From Streptomyces speibonae (GTDB taxonomy: Bacteria > Actinomycetota > Actinomycetes > Streptomycetales > Streptomycetaceae), in contig KL568534.1 of the NCBI GenBank assembly GCA_000715605.1, positions 125,326 to 134,574 on the forward strand: a DNA stretch of 9,249 bases, written 5' to 3'. Position numbers and translations under genes: made by a program. Under the pieces are notes generated by a model. The model did not search any database and was not told the DNA's origin. It worked only from the letters and a program-made list of their open reading frames with translations. Positions 1-6,980 of the stretch are shown piece after piece (positions within the stretch are counted from its first letter, which is position 1; every line of letters begins with the position of its first letter).

Positions 1-28
1 GTGCGGTGGGGACGGGCGGTGCCGCGGG

Positions 29-874
29 CTACTCGGCCCGGCCCGCCGTCTTCCAGCCGGCGACGCGCTTCTCCAGGACGTTGACCGAGCTGATGAACAG
101 CGTGCCGATCAGGCCGACGAGCATCACCGCGGCGAGCATCGGGGCGGTGCGGAAGAAGGCGGCGTTGGTCTGGATGACACCGCCCAGTCCCGTGTTCTGG
201 AGGAAGATCTCGGCGACGAGGACGCCGATGACGGCGCGGCCCGCGGCGATGCGCAGCCCCGCGGCGATGTAGGGCAGAGCGCCGGGGAGCAGGACGTGGC
301 GGATGAGCTGGTGGCGGGGGGTCTGGAAGGACCGGGCGACCTCGAGGAGGTCGGGCCGGGCGTTGCGGACCCCGTACGCGGTATTGATGATCACCGGGAT
401 CACGGAGCCGAGCCAGACCAGGAAGACCCGGCCGGAGTAGTCCACCCCGAACCAGATGATGACCAGGGGGACGATGACCACGCGCGGGGTGGCGTAGACG
501 GCGTTGATGTAGGGCTCCAGAACGCGGCCGAAGACGCTGCCCTGGCCGAGGAGGACGCCGAAGGGCAGGCCGATCAGGACGGCCAGTCCGAAGCCGGCGA
601 GAAGGGCGTTGAGGGTGGTGAGGGTCGCGGTGACCAGCTCACCGGATGCCGCCAGGTCGACGAAGGCCTCTGCCACCCGGGACGGCGGGGCGAAGAGGAG
701 GGGGTCGATCCGGCGGCCCGCGATCTCCCACGCGATGAAGAAGACGAGGAGGAAGCAGGCGGGCGAGTAGAACTCCGGGGTGCACATCCGGGCCCACAGG
801 CGTCGGACGCGGCCGGGCGGCTTGCGGGGCGGGGGCCTGTCGGTTTTCTGGTCGGTGAGGGCGATCGTCTGCAT
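29..874 (-). CDS. ABC transporter permease, SsuC/TauC type (second permease)
   Basis: This is an inner-membrane permease of 281 residues, of the nitrate/sulfonate/taurine (BPD_transp_1) family. After a basic, proline-rich cytoplasmic N-terminus (about residues 1-34) there are about six hydrophobic segments, near 35-53, 84-110, 122-142, 148-166, 196-222 and 244-264. The EAA-type loop that contacts the ATPase is seen around residues 178-212 (core LLPGALPYIAAGLRIA). It is clearly paralogous to the permease encoded just upstream, so the two probably form a heterodimer with the ATPase encoded at 1697-2533. The ATG at 874 was chosen because it gives the family's normal N-terminus; it has only a weak Shine-Dalgarno sequence, and an internal ATG at residue 30 is a possible alternative. 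The 59-bp gap to the preceding gene suggests one transcript. The substrate cannot be read from sequence; an aromatic carboxylate is inferred from the neighbours. Confidence 0.88.
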   Translation of the reverse strand: MQTIALTDQKTDRPPPRKPPGRVRRLWARMCTPEFYSPACFLLVFFIAWEIAGRRIDPLLFAPPSRVAEAFVDLAASGELVTATLTTLNALLAGFGLAVLIGLPFGVLLGQGSVFGRVLEPYINAVYATPRVVIVPLVIIWFGVDYSGRVFLVWLGSVIPVIINTAYGVRNARPDLLEVARSFQTPRHQLIRHVLLPGALPYIAAGLRIAAGRAVIGVLVAEIFLQNTGLGGVIQTNAAFFRTAPMLAAVMLVGLIGTLFISSVNVLEKRVAGWKTAGRAE

Positions 875-933
875 GGCACAGTCCAGGGGTTGCGGTTCGC
901 GGTGTCGTGTCGCCGGCCGGAGGACGCGACGGC

Positions 934-1707
934 TCAGCCGGCTCGCCATGCGTCGGCACGGCGCTCGATGAGGGTGAAGAGCTTGGTGAGGAGGAGCCCG
1001 AGCAGGGGCAGCGGGATGATCGCGGCGAACAGGTAGTCGAGCCGGAACGTGGCGCCGTAGGCGGCGATGAGCGCTCCGATCCCGCCGAGGCGCAGATAGA
1101 CCTCGGCGACGGCCATACCGACCACTCCCAGGCCGATGCCCAGGCGCAGTCCGGACATGATGAACGGGACGGCTGCGGGGATGACGACGGTGCGCAGCAG
1201 GCCGAACTCGGACCTGACGAGGAAGGAGCGGGAGACCTCGATGAGTTCGGGCGGAGTGTCCCGGACGCCTGCGTAGACGTTCATCATGATCGGGAAGTAG
1301 CAGGAGAGGAACACGACGGTCACCCGGCCGCTCAGCCCGAATCCGAGCCACACCAGCACCAGGGGCACCAGCGCGACGGTGGGGACGGCGTACAGGGCGC
1401 TCAGGAAGGGCATGAGCGTGCGGTCGAGCGGCCGGTAGCGGCCCAGCAGGACGCCTCCCACGAACCCGGCGACCGCCGCGCTGAGGAAGCCGATGACCAG
1501 CAGCTGCATGCTGGAGCCCAGGGCGCTGGGCAGGGAGCCGTCGGCGGTCATGTCGGCCATGGCGGTGGCGACGGCGGAGACCGCGGGGAGCTGCGCGTCG
1601 TCGGACCGGCCGTAGAGCTCCCAGGCGCCGAAGAAGACGACGGCGAACGCGAGGTGGGGCGCGGCCCGGCCGAGCGCGGCGCGCGGGGAGAAGCGTTCAG
1701 ATCGCAT
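934..1707 (-). CDS. ABC transporter permease, SsuC/TauC type (first permease)
   Basis: This 257-residue integral membrane permease belongs to the same family as the product of the gene downstream. Hydrophobic segments lie near residues 18-33, 66-89, 100-122, 128-147, 176-205 and 224-246. The EAA-type coupling loop lies around residues 158-190 (core VIPAAVPFIMSGLRLG). It shares with its neighbour the pattern of a Tyr-Ala-x-Pro turn, then a VPLV-xxWxG segment, then SGRV, which marks them as diverged copies. The ATG at 1707 lies inside the end of the ATPase gene, an 11-nt overlap that implies translational coupling, and a GGAAGGGG-like purine run lies upstream. Function is inferred as half of the membrane channel of an importer, probably for the organic acid degraded by the upstream enzymes. 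Taurine, sulfonate or nitrate uptake is possible from family membership but is not supported by the neighbourhood. Confidence 0.88.
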   Translation of the reverse strand: MRSERFSPRAALGRAAPHLAFAVVFFGAWELYGRSDDAQLPAVSAVATAMADMTADGSLPSALGSSMQLLVIGFLSAAVAGFVGGVLLGRYRPLDRTLMPFLSALYAVPTVALVPLVLVWLGFGLSGRVTVVFLSCYFPIMMNVYAGVRDTPPELIEVSRSFLVRSEFGLLRTVVIPAAVPFIMSGLRLGIGLGVVGMAVAEVYLRLGGIGALIAAYGATFRLDYLFAAIIPLPLLGLLLTKLFTLIERRADAWRAG

Positions 1708-2533
1708 GGATGCCCGCCCCTTCCTCTTCCTCCACGAGGTCGCTGCGGAGCATCTCCCAGATGGTGCGCCGGGCCTCCGCGAACGCGGGCTCGCTGCGTA
1801 CGTCGTAGTCCCAGCGGGGCCGGGGGAGGTCGACGTCGACGACGGCGCGGACCCGGCTCGGCCGGCGGGAGAGCACGAGGATGCGGTCGGCGAGGCTGAC
1901 GGCCTCGTCGAGGTCGTGGGTGACGAAGACGACCGTCTTCTTGTTCTCGTCCCAGAGCTTCATCAGCTGTTCCTGCATGAACTCCCGGGTCTGGGCGTCG
2001 ATCGCGCCGAACGGCTCGTCCATGAGCAGGATCCGCGCGTCGGTCGCGAGCGCCCGGGCCAGGCCCACCCGCTGCTGCATGCCGCCGGACAGCTGGTGCG
2101 GGTAGCTGCGCTCGAAGCCCTCCAGACCGACCTTCTTGAGGTTCGCGCGGGCGGTGGCCGCCGCCTCCTTGTCGGGCACGCCCCGCATGCGCAGCGGGAA
2201 CTTGACGTTGTCCACCACGGTCTTCCAGGGGAACAGGCCGAAGTGCTGGAACACCACCGCCCGGTCCTCGCCGGGCCCGGTGACCGGCCGTCCGCCGACG
2301 CGGATCTCGCCCCGGTCGGGCTTGATCAGCCCGGCCACGGTCCGCAGCAGGGTGGTCTTTCCGCAGCCGCTGGGGCCGATCACCGCGAGGAACTCGTTGG
2401 ACCGGACGGTGAAGTCCACCTTGCCCAGGGCCACGACCTCCTCCGCGACGCCCTTGTTCCGCCACCGAAACGTTTTGCCGACGCCGTCGATCTCTATCCC
2501 GGCGTCGTCGAGGGGGCCGGCGGACTTGCTCAT
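1697..2533 (-). CDS. ABC transporter ATP-binding protein, TauB/SsuB type
   Basis: This 278-residue cytoplasmic ATPase powers the importer formed with the two permeases downstream. All nucleotide-binding motifs are intact: Walker A GPSGCGKTT (residues 53-61), Q-loop Gln96 in VFQHFGLFPW, signature LSGGMQQR (148-155), Walker B ILLMDEP (168-174), D-loop GAID (176-179) and switch His206 in VFVTHDLDEA. The FGLFPW context after the Q-loop is typical of the nitrate/sulfonate/taurine ATPases. The C-terminal tail is acidic (EEEEG). The ATG at 2533 was chosen because the protein then begins like its family and a GGAAGG purine run precedes it by about ten bases. A GTG at 2599 in frame is an alternative but would add an unconserved stretch. 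It is separated from the ALDH gene by 133 bp containing a strong hairpin, so it may be expressed at a different level from the enzymes. Confidence 0.92.
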   Translation of the reverse strand: MSKSAGPLDDAGIEIDGVGKTFRWRNKGVAEEVVALGKVDFTVRSNEFLAVIGPSGCGKTTLLRTVAGLIKPDRGEIRVGGRPVTGPGEDRAVVFQHFGLFPWKTVVDNVKFPLRMRGVPDKEAAATARANLKKVGLEGFERSYPHQLSGGMQQRVGLARALATDARILLMDEPFGAIDAQTREFMQEQLMKLWDENKKTVVFVTHDLDEAVSLADRILVLSRRPSRVRAVVDVDLPRPRWDYDVRSEPAFAEARRTIWEMLRSDLVEEEEGAGIHAI

Positions 2534-2611
2534 GGGTGTGCTGCCTTCCTGCTGTTGGTGCCGCCGGAAGACGGCAGAACTCTTTGCCACGGTCCTCACG
2601 TTCCTTTCTGG

Positions 2612-2652
2612 CCCTCCCCGCGGGCGGTGCCACGCGCCGCCCGCGGGGAGGG
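2612..2652 (-). terminator. Strong hairpin between ALDH and transporter genes
   Basis: A perfect inverted repeat with 16-bp arms, CCCTCCCCGCGGGCGG and its exact complement, encloses a 9-base loop (2628-2636). It begins 14 bases after the ALDH stop codon. The stem is almost all G and C, so it is very stable as RNA. No U-rich tract follows on the minus strand (the next transcribed bases read roughly CCAGAAAGGAACG), so it is not a classical intrinsic terminator. U-less hairpins are common behind actinomycete genes. It may end transcription, allow partial read-through, or protect the 3' end of the catabolic message. Confidence 0.55.
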
Positions 2653-2666
2653 GAGTCTTCCGGTGG

Positions 2667-4184
2667 CTAGGCATAGTTGACGTGGACGGCCTTGGGCTGG
2701 GTGAAGCTGACGAGCTCCTCGACGCACTCCTCCTGGCCGAGCCCGGAGGCCTTCCAGCCGCCGAAGGGGGTGCCGGCGAAGTGCCGTGCGGAGTCGTTGA
2801 TCCAGACGTAGCCGGTGTCGAGGGCGTCCGCGACGCGGTGCGCCCTGCGCAGGTCGTCGGTCCACACGGAGCCGGTCAGCCCGTACTCCACGGAGTTGGC
2901 GATCTCGACGGCCTCGGACTCGGTGGTGAAGCTCAGGACGGACAGGATCGGGCCGAAGACCTCCTCCTGCGCGATGCGCATGTCCGGGGTGACGCCGGTG
3001 AACACGGTCGGCTCCACGATCAGCGCGTGGGGCCGCGCCGCCGGCTGGCTGGGGGCGCCGCCCACGGCGCACGTCGCTCCTTCCCCGGTGGCGATGGACA
3101 GGTAGCTGTTGACCTTCGCGAACTGCTCGGGCGAGACCAGGCAGCCGACGTCGGCCTGCTCGTCGAAGGGGTCGCCGATGCGCATGTCCCGGATGAGACG
3201 GACGACTTCGGCGACCGTCTCCTCGCGGATGTCCTCGTGGACCACGAGCCTGCTCGTCGAACCGCAGGACTGTCCGGCCCAGGTGAAGTTCATGCCGCGG
3301 ACCACCGACGCGGCGACGGCCTTCGGATCGGCGTCGGGGAAGGCGATCAGGGCGTTCTTGCCGCCCAGTTCGAGGGTGACGTGCTTGACGGTGGTCTCGG
3401 CCGCCGCGCGCTGGACGCGCAGTCCCGTCTGCGGGCTGCCGATGAAGGCGATCCGCCGGATGTCGGGGTGCTCGACCAGTGCCTGACCCGTCTCGGGGCC
3501 CTGGCCGGTGATGATCGACAGCACGCCCTTCGGCAGCAGGTCCGCCACGATCTCGCCCAGCCGCAGGGCCGACAGCGGAGTCTGGTGCGGAGGCTTGAGC
3601 AGCACGCAGTTGCCCGCGACCAGCGGCGCCGCGATCTTGGCGGTGGCGAACATGATCGGGTGGTTGTAGGGGATGATGCGGGCCACCAGGCCGACCGGCT
3701 CCTGGGTGGTGTAGTGCAGCGCGGACGGTGAGATCGGCACCGTTTCGCCCTTGAGGGCCACCGCACAGTCGGCGAAGTAGTCGAGGGCGTCGGCGCCGGC
3801 GTAGGCGTCCGCGGTGGACAGCCGGATGATGTTGCCGCCATCCAGGGTGTCCAGCGCGCCGAACTCGGGCGCGTGCTCCCGTACCCGGCGGGCGATCTCG
3901 CGGACCACCCGGGCGCGCTCGGCGATCGGCGTCGCCGCCCACTCCTTGAAGGCGGCGCGCGCCGCCACGACGGCCGTCTCGACGTCCTCGGCGGTCGCGT
4001 CCGGCACCTGTGCCACCGTCTTCCCGGTGACGGGGGAGACGTCCTCGTAGCTCGCCCCGGATCCGGCCGGCACCAGCTCTCCCGCGATGAGCATGGACCA
4101 CGTGCGGTTGCGGGTGGCCTCGCTCAACGCGTCCACGTCGACGGGGCGGGAAGCGCCCGCGGGCAGTGTCGGCTCGGCTGTCAT
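2667..4184 (-). CDS. NAD(P)-dependent aldehyde dehydrogenase
   Basis: This 505-residue soluble oxidoreductase of the ALDH superfamily oxidises an aldehyde to an acid. Key residues are present: Asn174 in PYNHP, Lys197 in LLKPPHQTPLSAL (cofactor binding), general base Glu272 in LELGGKNA, nucleophile Cys307 in GQSCGSTSR, and Glu408 in EEVFGP. Length is normal for the hydroxymuconic-semialdehyde, betaine-aldehyde and benzaldehyde dehydrogenase branch. The Ser-Cys-Gly-Ser-Thr around the nucleophile differs from the more usual Cys-x-Ala-Gly. The ATG at 4184 overlaps the upstream stop as ATGA and is preceded by AAGGAG at five bases. From its place beside a ring-cleaving dioxygenase and galBCD it is inferred to oxidise the semialdehyde cleavage product, perhaps 4-carboxy-2-hydroxymuconate 6-semialdehyde, directly to the enol of oxalomesaconate. 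Oxidation of an aromatic aldehyde upstream of ring cleavage is an alternative. Confidence 0.9.
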   Translation of the reverse strand: MTAEPTLPAGASRPVDVDALSEATRNRTWSMLIAGELVPAGSGASYEDVSPVTGKTVAQVPDATAEDVETAVVAARAAFKEWAATPIAERARVVREIARRVREHAPEFGALDTLDGGNIIRLSTADAYAGADALDYFADCAVALKGETVPISPSALHYTTQEPVGLVARIIPYNHPIMFATAKIAAPLVAGNCVLLKPPHQTPLSALRLGEIVADLLPKGVLSIITGQGPETGQALVEHPDIRRIAFIGSPQTGLRVQRAAAETTVKHVTLELGGKNALIAFPDADPKAVAASVVRGMNFTWAGQSCGSTSRLVVHEDIREETVAEVVRLIRDMRIGDPFDEQADVGCLVSPEQFAKVNSYLSIATGEGATCAVGGAPSQPAARPHALIVEPTVFTGVTPDMRIAQEEVFGPILSVLSFTTESEAVEIANSVEYGLTGSVWTDDLRRAHRVADALDTGYVWINDSARHFAGTPFGGWKASGLGQEECVEELVSFTQPKAVHVNYA

Positions 4185-4891
4185 GGCATCTCCTTGGGGT
4201 ACGCGAGTTCTGCTTGCCGGACGAGGTACTCCCAGCCGGCCTGAATCTGGCTGTCCGGCCAGCACTCCTCGCGCTTGGCCAGGACCTCGTGGTGGTTGGA
4301 GTAGAGGGTCGGGCCGCCCGCGGACGCCGCCAGCAGCTGCATCCGGCACGCGCGTTCCAGCAGGACGGCGTGCATCACCGCGTGCGCGGTGTCGGTTCCG
4401 ACGGCGACCATTCCGTGGGTGGGCATCAGGCAGGCGGGCGCGCCGCCCAGGGTGTCGGCGAGTGCCGTGCCGAGCCCGGTGGTCTTGACCAGGCCCCCGG
4501 TCACGGTGAAGCGGGGGATCTGCGGGTCGGTGAACAGCACTCCGTCGCGGTCGACCGGCAGCAGGGACACGCCCAGGGAGGCGAACGCGATCACCGGGGT
4601 GGCATGGGTGTGCACCACACAGGTGACCTCCGGCCTGGCCCGCATGATCTCGGTGTGGATGGGCCACTCGAGATGGCGCTTGCCGGTGCCGCTGAGCACC
4701 TCGCCGTCCATGGAGACCAGGACGACCTGCTCGGTGCCGACCTCCTCGAAGCCCCAGCCGGCGCTCTTCATCCAGATCCCGCGCCCCTGCGGATCACGCA
4801 GGGACACATGTCCCCACACCATGTCGGACTGGCCGACCACGGCGAGGGCGCGATGCGCCCGCACCACTTCTTCCGCCTCGGTGTACTGCAC
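4181..4891 (-). CDS. Class II aldolase/adducin-fold protein, probable aromatic-acid decarboxylase
   Basis: This 236-residue cytoplasmic protein has the class II aldolase/adducin fold. The metal-binding histidines are visible as His94 and His96 in VVHTHATP and His159 in MPTHGMVAVG; Glu75 in LEWPIHTEI sits where the catalytic acid/base of fuculose-phosphate aldolase lies. Members of this fold in aromatic catabolism include 3,4-dihydroxyphthalate decarboxylase (PhtC) and the cumate-pathway decarboxylase CmtD, so decarboxylation is favoured here over sugar-phosphate cleavage. The start is the GTG at 4891, chosen because GAGGAG lies seven bases upstream and family similarity begins there; an ATG in this frame occurs only much further upstream, inside the dioxygenase gene. 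The stop overlaps the ALDH start (ATGA). A gap of 32 bases separates it from the dioxygenase gene. It might act before ring cleavage on a dihydroxyphthalate, or after cleavage on a carboxylated dienoate. Confidence 0.85.
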   Translation of the reverse strand: MQYTEAEEVVRAHRALAVVGQSDMVWGHVSLRDPQGRGIWMKSAGWGFEEVGTEQVVLVSMDGEVLSGTGKRHLEWPIHTEIMRARPEVTCVVHTHATPVIAFASLGVSLLPVDRDGVLFTDPQIPRFTVTGGLVKTTGLGTALADTLGGAPACLMPTHGMVAVGTDTAHAVMHAVLLERACRMQLLAASAGGPTLYSNHHEVLAKREECWPDSQIQAGWEYLVRQAELAYPKEMP

Positions 4892-4898
4892 TGCGGCT

Positions 4899-4904
4899 CT
4901 CCTC
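4899..4904 (-). promoter_or_regulatory. Ribosome binding site deciding the GTG start at 4891
   Basis: On the minus strand GAGGAG lies seven bases before the GTG at 4891. No ATG in the same frame lies near it, so this site supports the GTG as the start of the class II aldolase-fold gene. Confidence 0.7.
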
Positions 4905-4923
4905 GTTCTGGTGGGCGGGCGGC

Positions 4924-5871
4924 TCAGCCGACCGGTGGTGTGCCATGGGTGTGGAAGGACTCGATGGTCTTCAGACCCCAGGCCTGGCCCTTGGCGCGTT
5001 CGGCCTGGGTCCAGGTCAGGGGACGCCAGTCGGGGGCGAGGATCAGCCGGGCTACCGGGTTGCACAGTTCGACGCGGTTGCCGCCGGGCTCGTACACGTA
5101 GAGGAAGAACGTCTGCTGGATCGCGTGCTTGTGCGGTCCGGTCTCGATGAACACGCCGTTGTCCAGGAAGATGTCCGCGGCGCGCAGGATGTCCTCGCGG
5201 GTGTCGGTCGCGAAGGCGATGTGGTGCAGCCGCCCGTTGCTCTGCGTCCAGTCCTCGGTGTAGACGAGGTCGTAGGACTTGTTGGCGAAGTGCAGCCACT
5301 GGGCGCCGATGGTGCCGTCGTCCAGCACGATCTGCTCGGTGACCCGGGCGCCGAGGGCGTCGCACAGGAACGTGCCGTTGCGCTCGACGTCCGCGGCGAG
5401 GAAGTTGACGTGGTCGAGGCGCCGTACGCCCACGCCCCGCCCGGGGTAGGCCTGCGCCTGGTTCTTCAGCGCCGGCCGCAGCTCGTCCGGCGGCTGGTAC
5501 CACTCGGTCTCCCAGTACAGCTGGATCTCGTGGCCGTCCGGGTCGCGGAAGCAGTAGGTGGCGCCGAGTCCGGCGTCGCCGTCGCGCCAGCCGAGGCCGG
5601 CTCCGGTCTCCTCGATCGCGGCGACCCTGCGCTTGAGCGCCTCCTCGCTGGAGCAGCGCAGCGCGGTGCCGCGGATGCCGGAGGTGTGGTGGGCGGTCAG
5701 CTTCAGGCTGTGGTGCTCGTAGTCGTCCCAGGTGCGCAGGTAGACGGAGTCACCGTCGGTGCCGTTCTCGGTCATGCCGAGCAGCTCGGTGAAGAACCAC
5801 AGGCTCTTGTCCGGTTCCGGGGTCAGCAGTTCCACATGGCCGAGGTGGGCGACCTCGTGCAGCAGGGTCAT
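4924..5871 (-). CDS. Extradiol ring-cleavage dioxygenase, catechol 2,3-dioxygenase type (VOC fold)
   Basis: This 315-residue type I extradiol dioxygenase has two VOC modules (about residues 7-125 and 150-275); it cleaves a catechol next to the hydroxyls using iron and O2. The 2-His-1-Glu iron site is present: His154 in LDHVNF, His217 in RLHHIAF and Glu268 in NRVELC. Second-sphere His249 (GPHKH) and Tyr258 (FLYVYEP) match His246 and Tyr255 of XylE. The position matching XylE His199 is Tyr200 (NKSYD instead of a KAHD-like stretch), an unusual change. Overall it resembles catechol 2,3-dioxygenases and homoprotocatechuate 2,3-dioxygenases. The ATG at 5871 overlaps the galD stop as ATGA, with a GGAG upstream. 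The neighbours suggest a carboxylated catechol such as protocatechuate as substrate, but family members vary widely and this is inference. Confidence 0.92.
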   Translation of the reverse strand: MTLLHEVAHLGHVELLTPEPDKSLWFFTELLGMTENGTDGDSVYLRTWDDYEHHSLKLTAHHTSGIRGTALRCSSEEALKRRVAAIEETGAGLGWRDGDAGLGATYCFRDPDGHEIQLYWETEWYQPPDELRPALKNQAQAYPGRGVGVRRLDHVNFLAADVERNGTFLCDALGARVTEQIVLDDGTIGAQWLHFANKSYDLVYTEDWTQSNGRLHHIAFATDTREDILRAADIFLDNGVFIETGPHKHAIQQTFFLYVYEPGGNRVELCNPVARLILAPDWRPLTWTQAERAKGQAWGLKTIESFHTHGTPPVG

Positions 5872-6980
5872 GGCGTTCTCCGTCCTGGGCCGGGGCGTGC
5901 GCTGTGGCGGGGGAAGACGGTTCCGTCGAAGAGCTTGCGGGCGGTGCGCACGTTGCCCGCGCGCCGCACGGTCGGCGGGTCCGTCGCCGTGTCGATCTCC
6001 AGCTCGATCTGCGTGTGGCCGGTGGGGTGCTCGACGTCCAGGGGGTGCCCGTCGGGGGGCAGGACGGCGAACCGCCGGGCCACCCCGTCGTCGACGAGCG
6101 CCGCCGTGAGCGCGCCGACCGCTCCGAGCACGCCGATGGAGGTGTGCGGGCGCAGGGGGATGAAGGTGCGGGTGCACAGCGTCCCGCCGTCCCGCGGAGC
6201 GGCGACGAGCGTCGTCTTGGGCACGGAGGTGCCGGAGACGTCGCCGAGTCCCATCATCGTTCCGGCCTGGAGCCGCAGCGACTGCACCCGGTCGCGCAGC
6301 CGGTGGTCGCGGGCGAGTTCCTCGGCCGGCTCGTACCCGGTGATGCCCAGGTCCTCGGCGGCCGCCACGACGACGGGCACGCCGTTGTCCACGCAGGTCA
6401 CCTCGACGCCGTCGATCACGTCCCGGGCCTTGCCGGTCGGCAGCAGCTGCCCGGTGACCGAGCCCGCGGTGCCGGTGAAGTTCAGGACGACCGGCGCGGC
6501 CGTGCCCGGCACGCCCGAGATGGCGGTCGTGCCCGCGTACTGCACGCCACCGTCCACGGTGGGGAAGCGCGCGGTGGCGATGCCGCCGCCCATGTTGAGC
6601 ATCCGGATGCGTACGTCCGTGAACGGGGCGCCCGCGGCGATCAGACCGCGCTCCACCCCGAACGGTCCCACGCCGGCCAGCAGGTTGCCGCAGTTCTGCC
6701 GCTCGGAGACGGTGCCCTCCTCGACGCCCAGCTGAAGGAACAGGTAGTCGAGGTCGGCGGCGGGGTCGGCCGACCGTGACACGACGGCGACCTTGCTGGT
6801 CAGGGGGTGGGCACCGCCGATGCCGTCGATCTGGCGCGGATCGGGGCTGCCCATGATCCGCAGCAGCAGGTCGTCGCGTTCGGCCTTCTCCCGCGGCAGG
6901 TCCTCCGCCAGGAAGTAGGCCCCCTTCGACGTTCCGCCGCGCATCAGCAGGCAGCGGACGCCCGCCTCGGAAGCCGTCAT
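5868..6980 (-). CDS. galD: 4-oxalomesaconate tautomerase, PrpF family
   Basis: This 370-residue cytoplasmic isomerase has the PrpF/diaminopimelate-epimerase fold. Family hallmarks in order are the N-terminal LLMRGGTSKGAYF (residues 11-23), MGSPDPRQIDGIGGAHPLTSK (43-63), the active-site Cys97 in RQNCGN, LPTGKARDVIDGVEVTC, DNGVPVVV, and RPHTSIGVLGAV near residue 280. These match, from memory, the Pseudomonas putida GalD pattern more closely than the aconitate isomerase PrpF. GalD interconverts the keto and enol forms of 4-oxalomesaconate so that the hydratase can act. It overlaps galC upstream (ATGA at 6977-6980) and the dioxygenase gene downstream (ATGA at 5868-5871). Only a weak G-run precedes its ATG, so expression probably relies on translational coupling. 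The C-terminus is short and Arg/Pro-rich. The exact tautomer it handles depends on what the dioxygenase and ALDH produce. Confidence 0.85.
   Translation of the reverse strand: MTASEAGVRCLLMRGGTSKGAYFLAEDLPREKAERDDLLLRIMGSPDPRQIDGIGGAHPLTSKVAVVSRSADPAADLDYLFLQLGVEEGTVSERQNCGNLLAGVGPFGVERGLIAAGAPFTDVRIRMLNMGGGIATARFPTVDGGVQYAGTTAISGVPGTAAPVVLNFTGTAGSVTGQLLPTGKARDVIDGVEVTCVDNGVPVVVAAAEDLGITGYEPAEELARDHRLRDRVQSLRLQAGTMMGLGDVSGTSVPKTTLVAAPRDGGTLCTRTFIPLRPHTSIGVLGAVGALTAALVDDGVARRFAVLPPDGHPLDVEHPTGHTQIELEIDTATDPPTVRRAGNVRTARKLFDGTVFPRHSARPGPGRRTP

Noticed and set aside
29..2533. Annotating the transporter as a taurine or sulfonate importer (tauBC/ssuBC)
   Set aside because: Family similarity alone does not fix the substrate, and no desulfonating enzyme lies nearby; the neighbours degrade an aromatic acid.
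2136..3731. Long plus-strand open frame (531 codons) opposite the ABC ATPase and ALDH genes
   Set aside because: It is an antisense shadow produced by high third-position GC; its protein has no recognisable domain, while the minus strand encodes two intact conserved enzymes.
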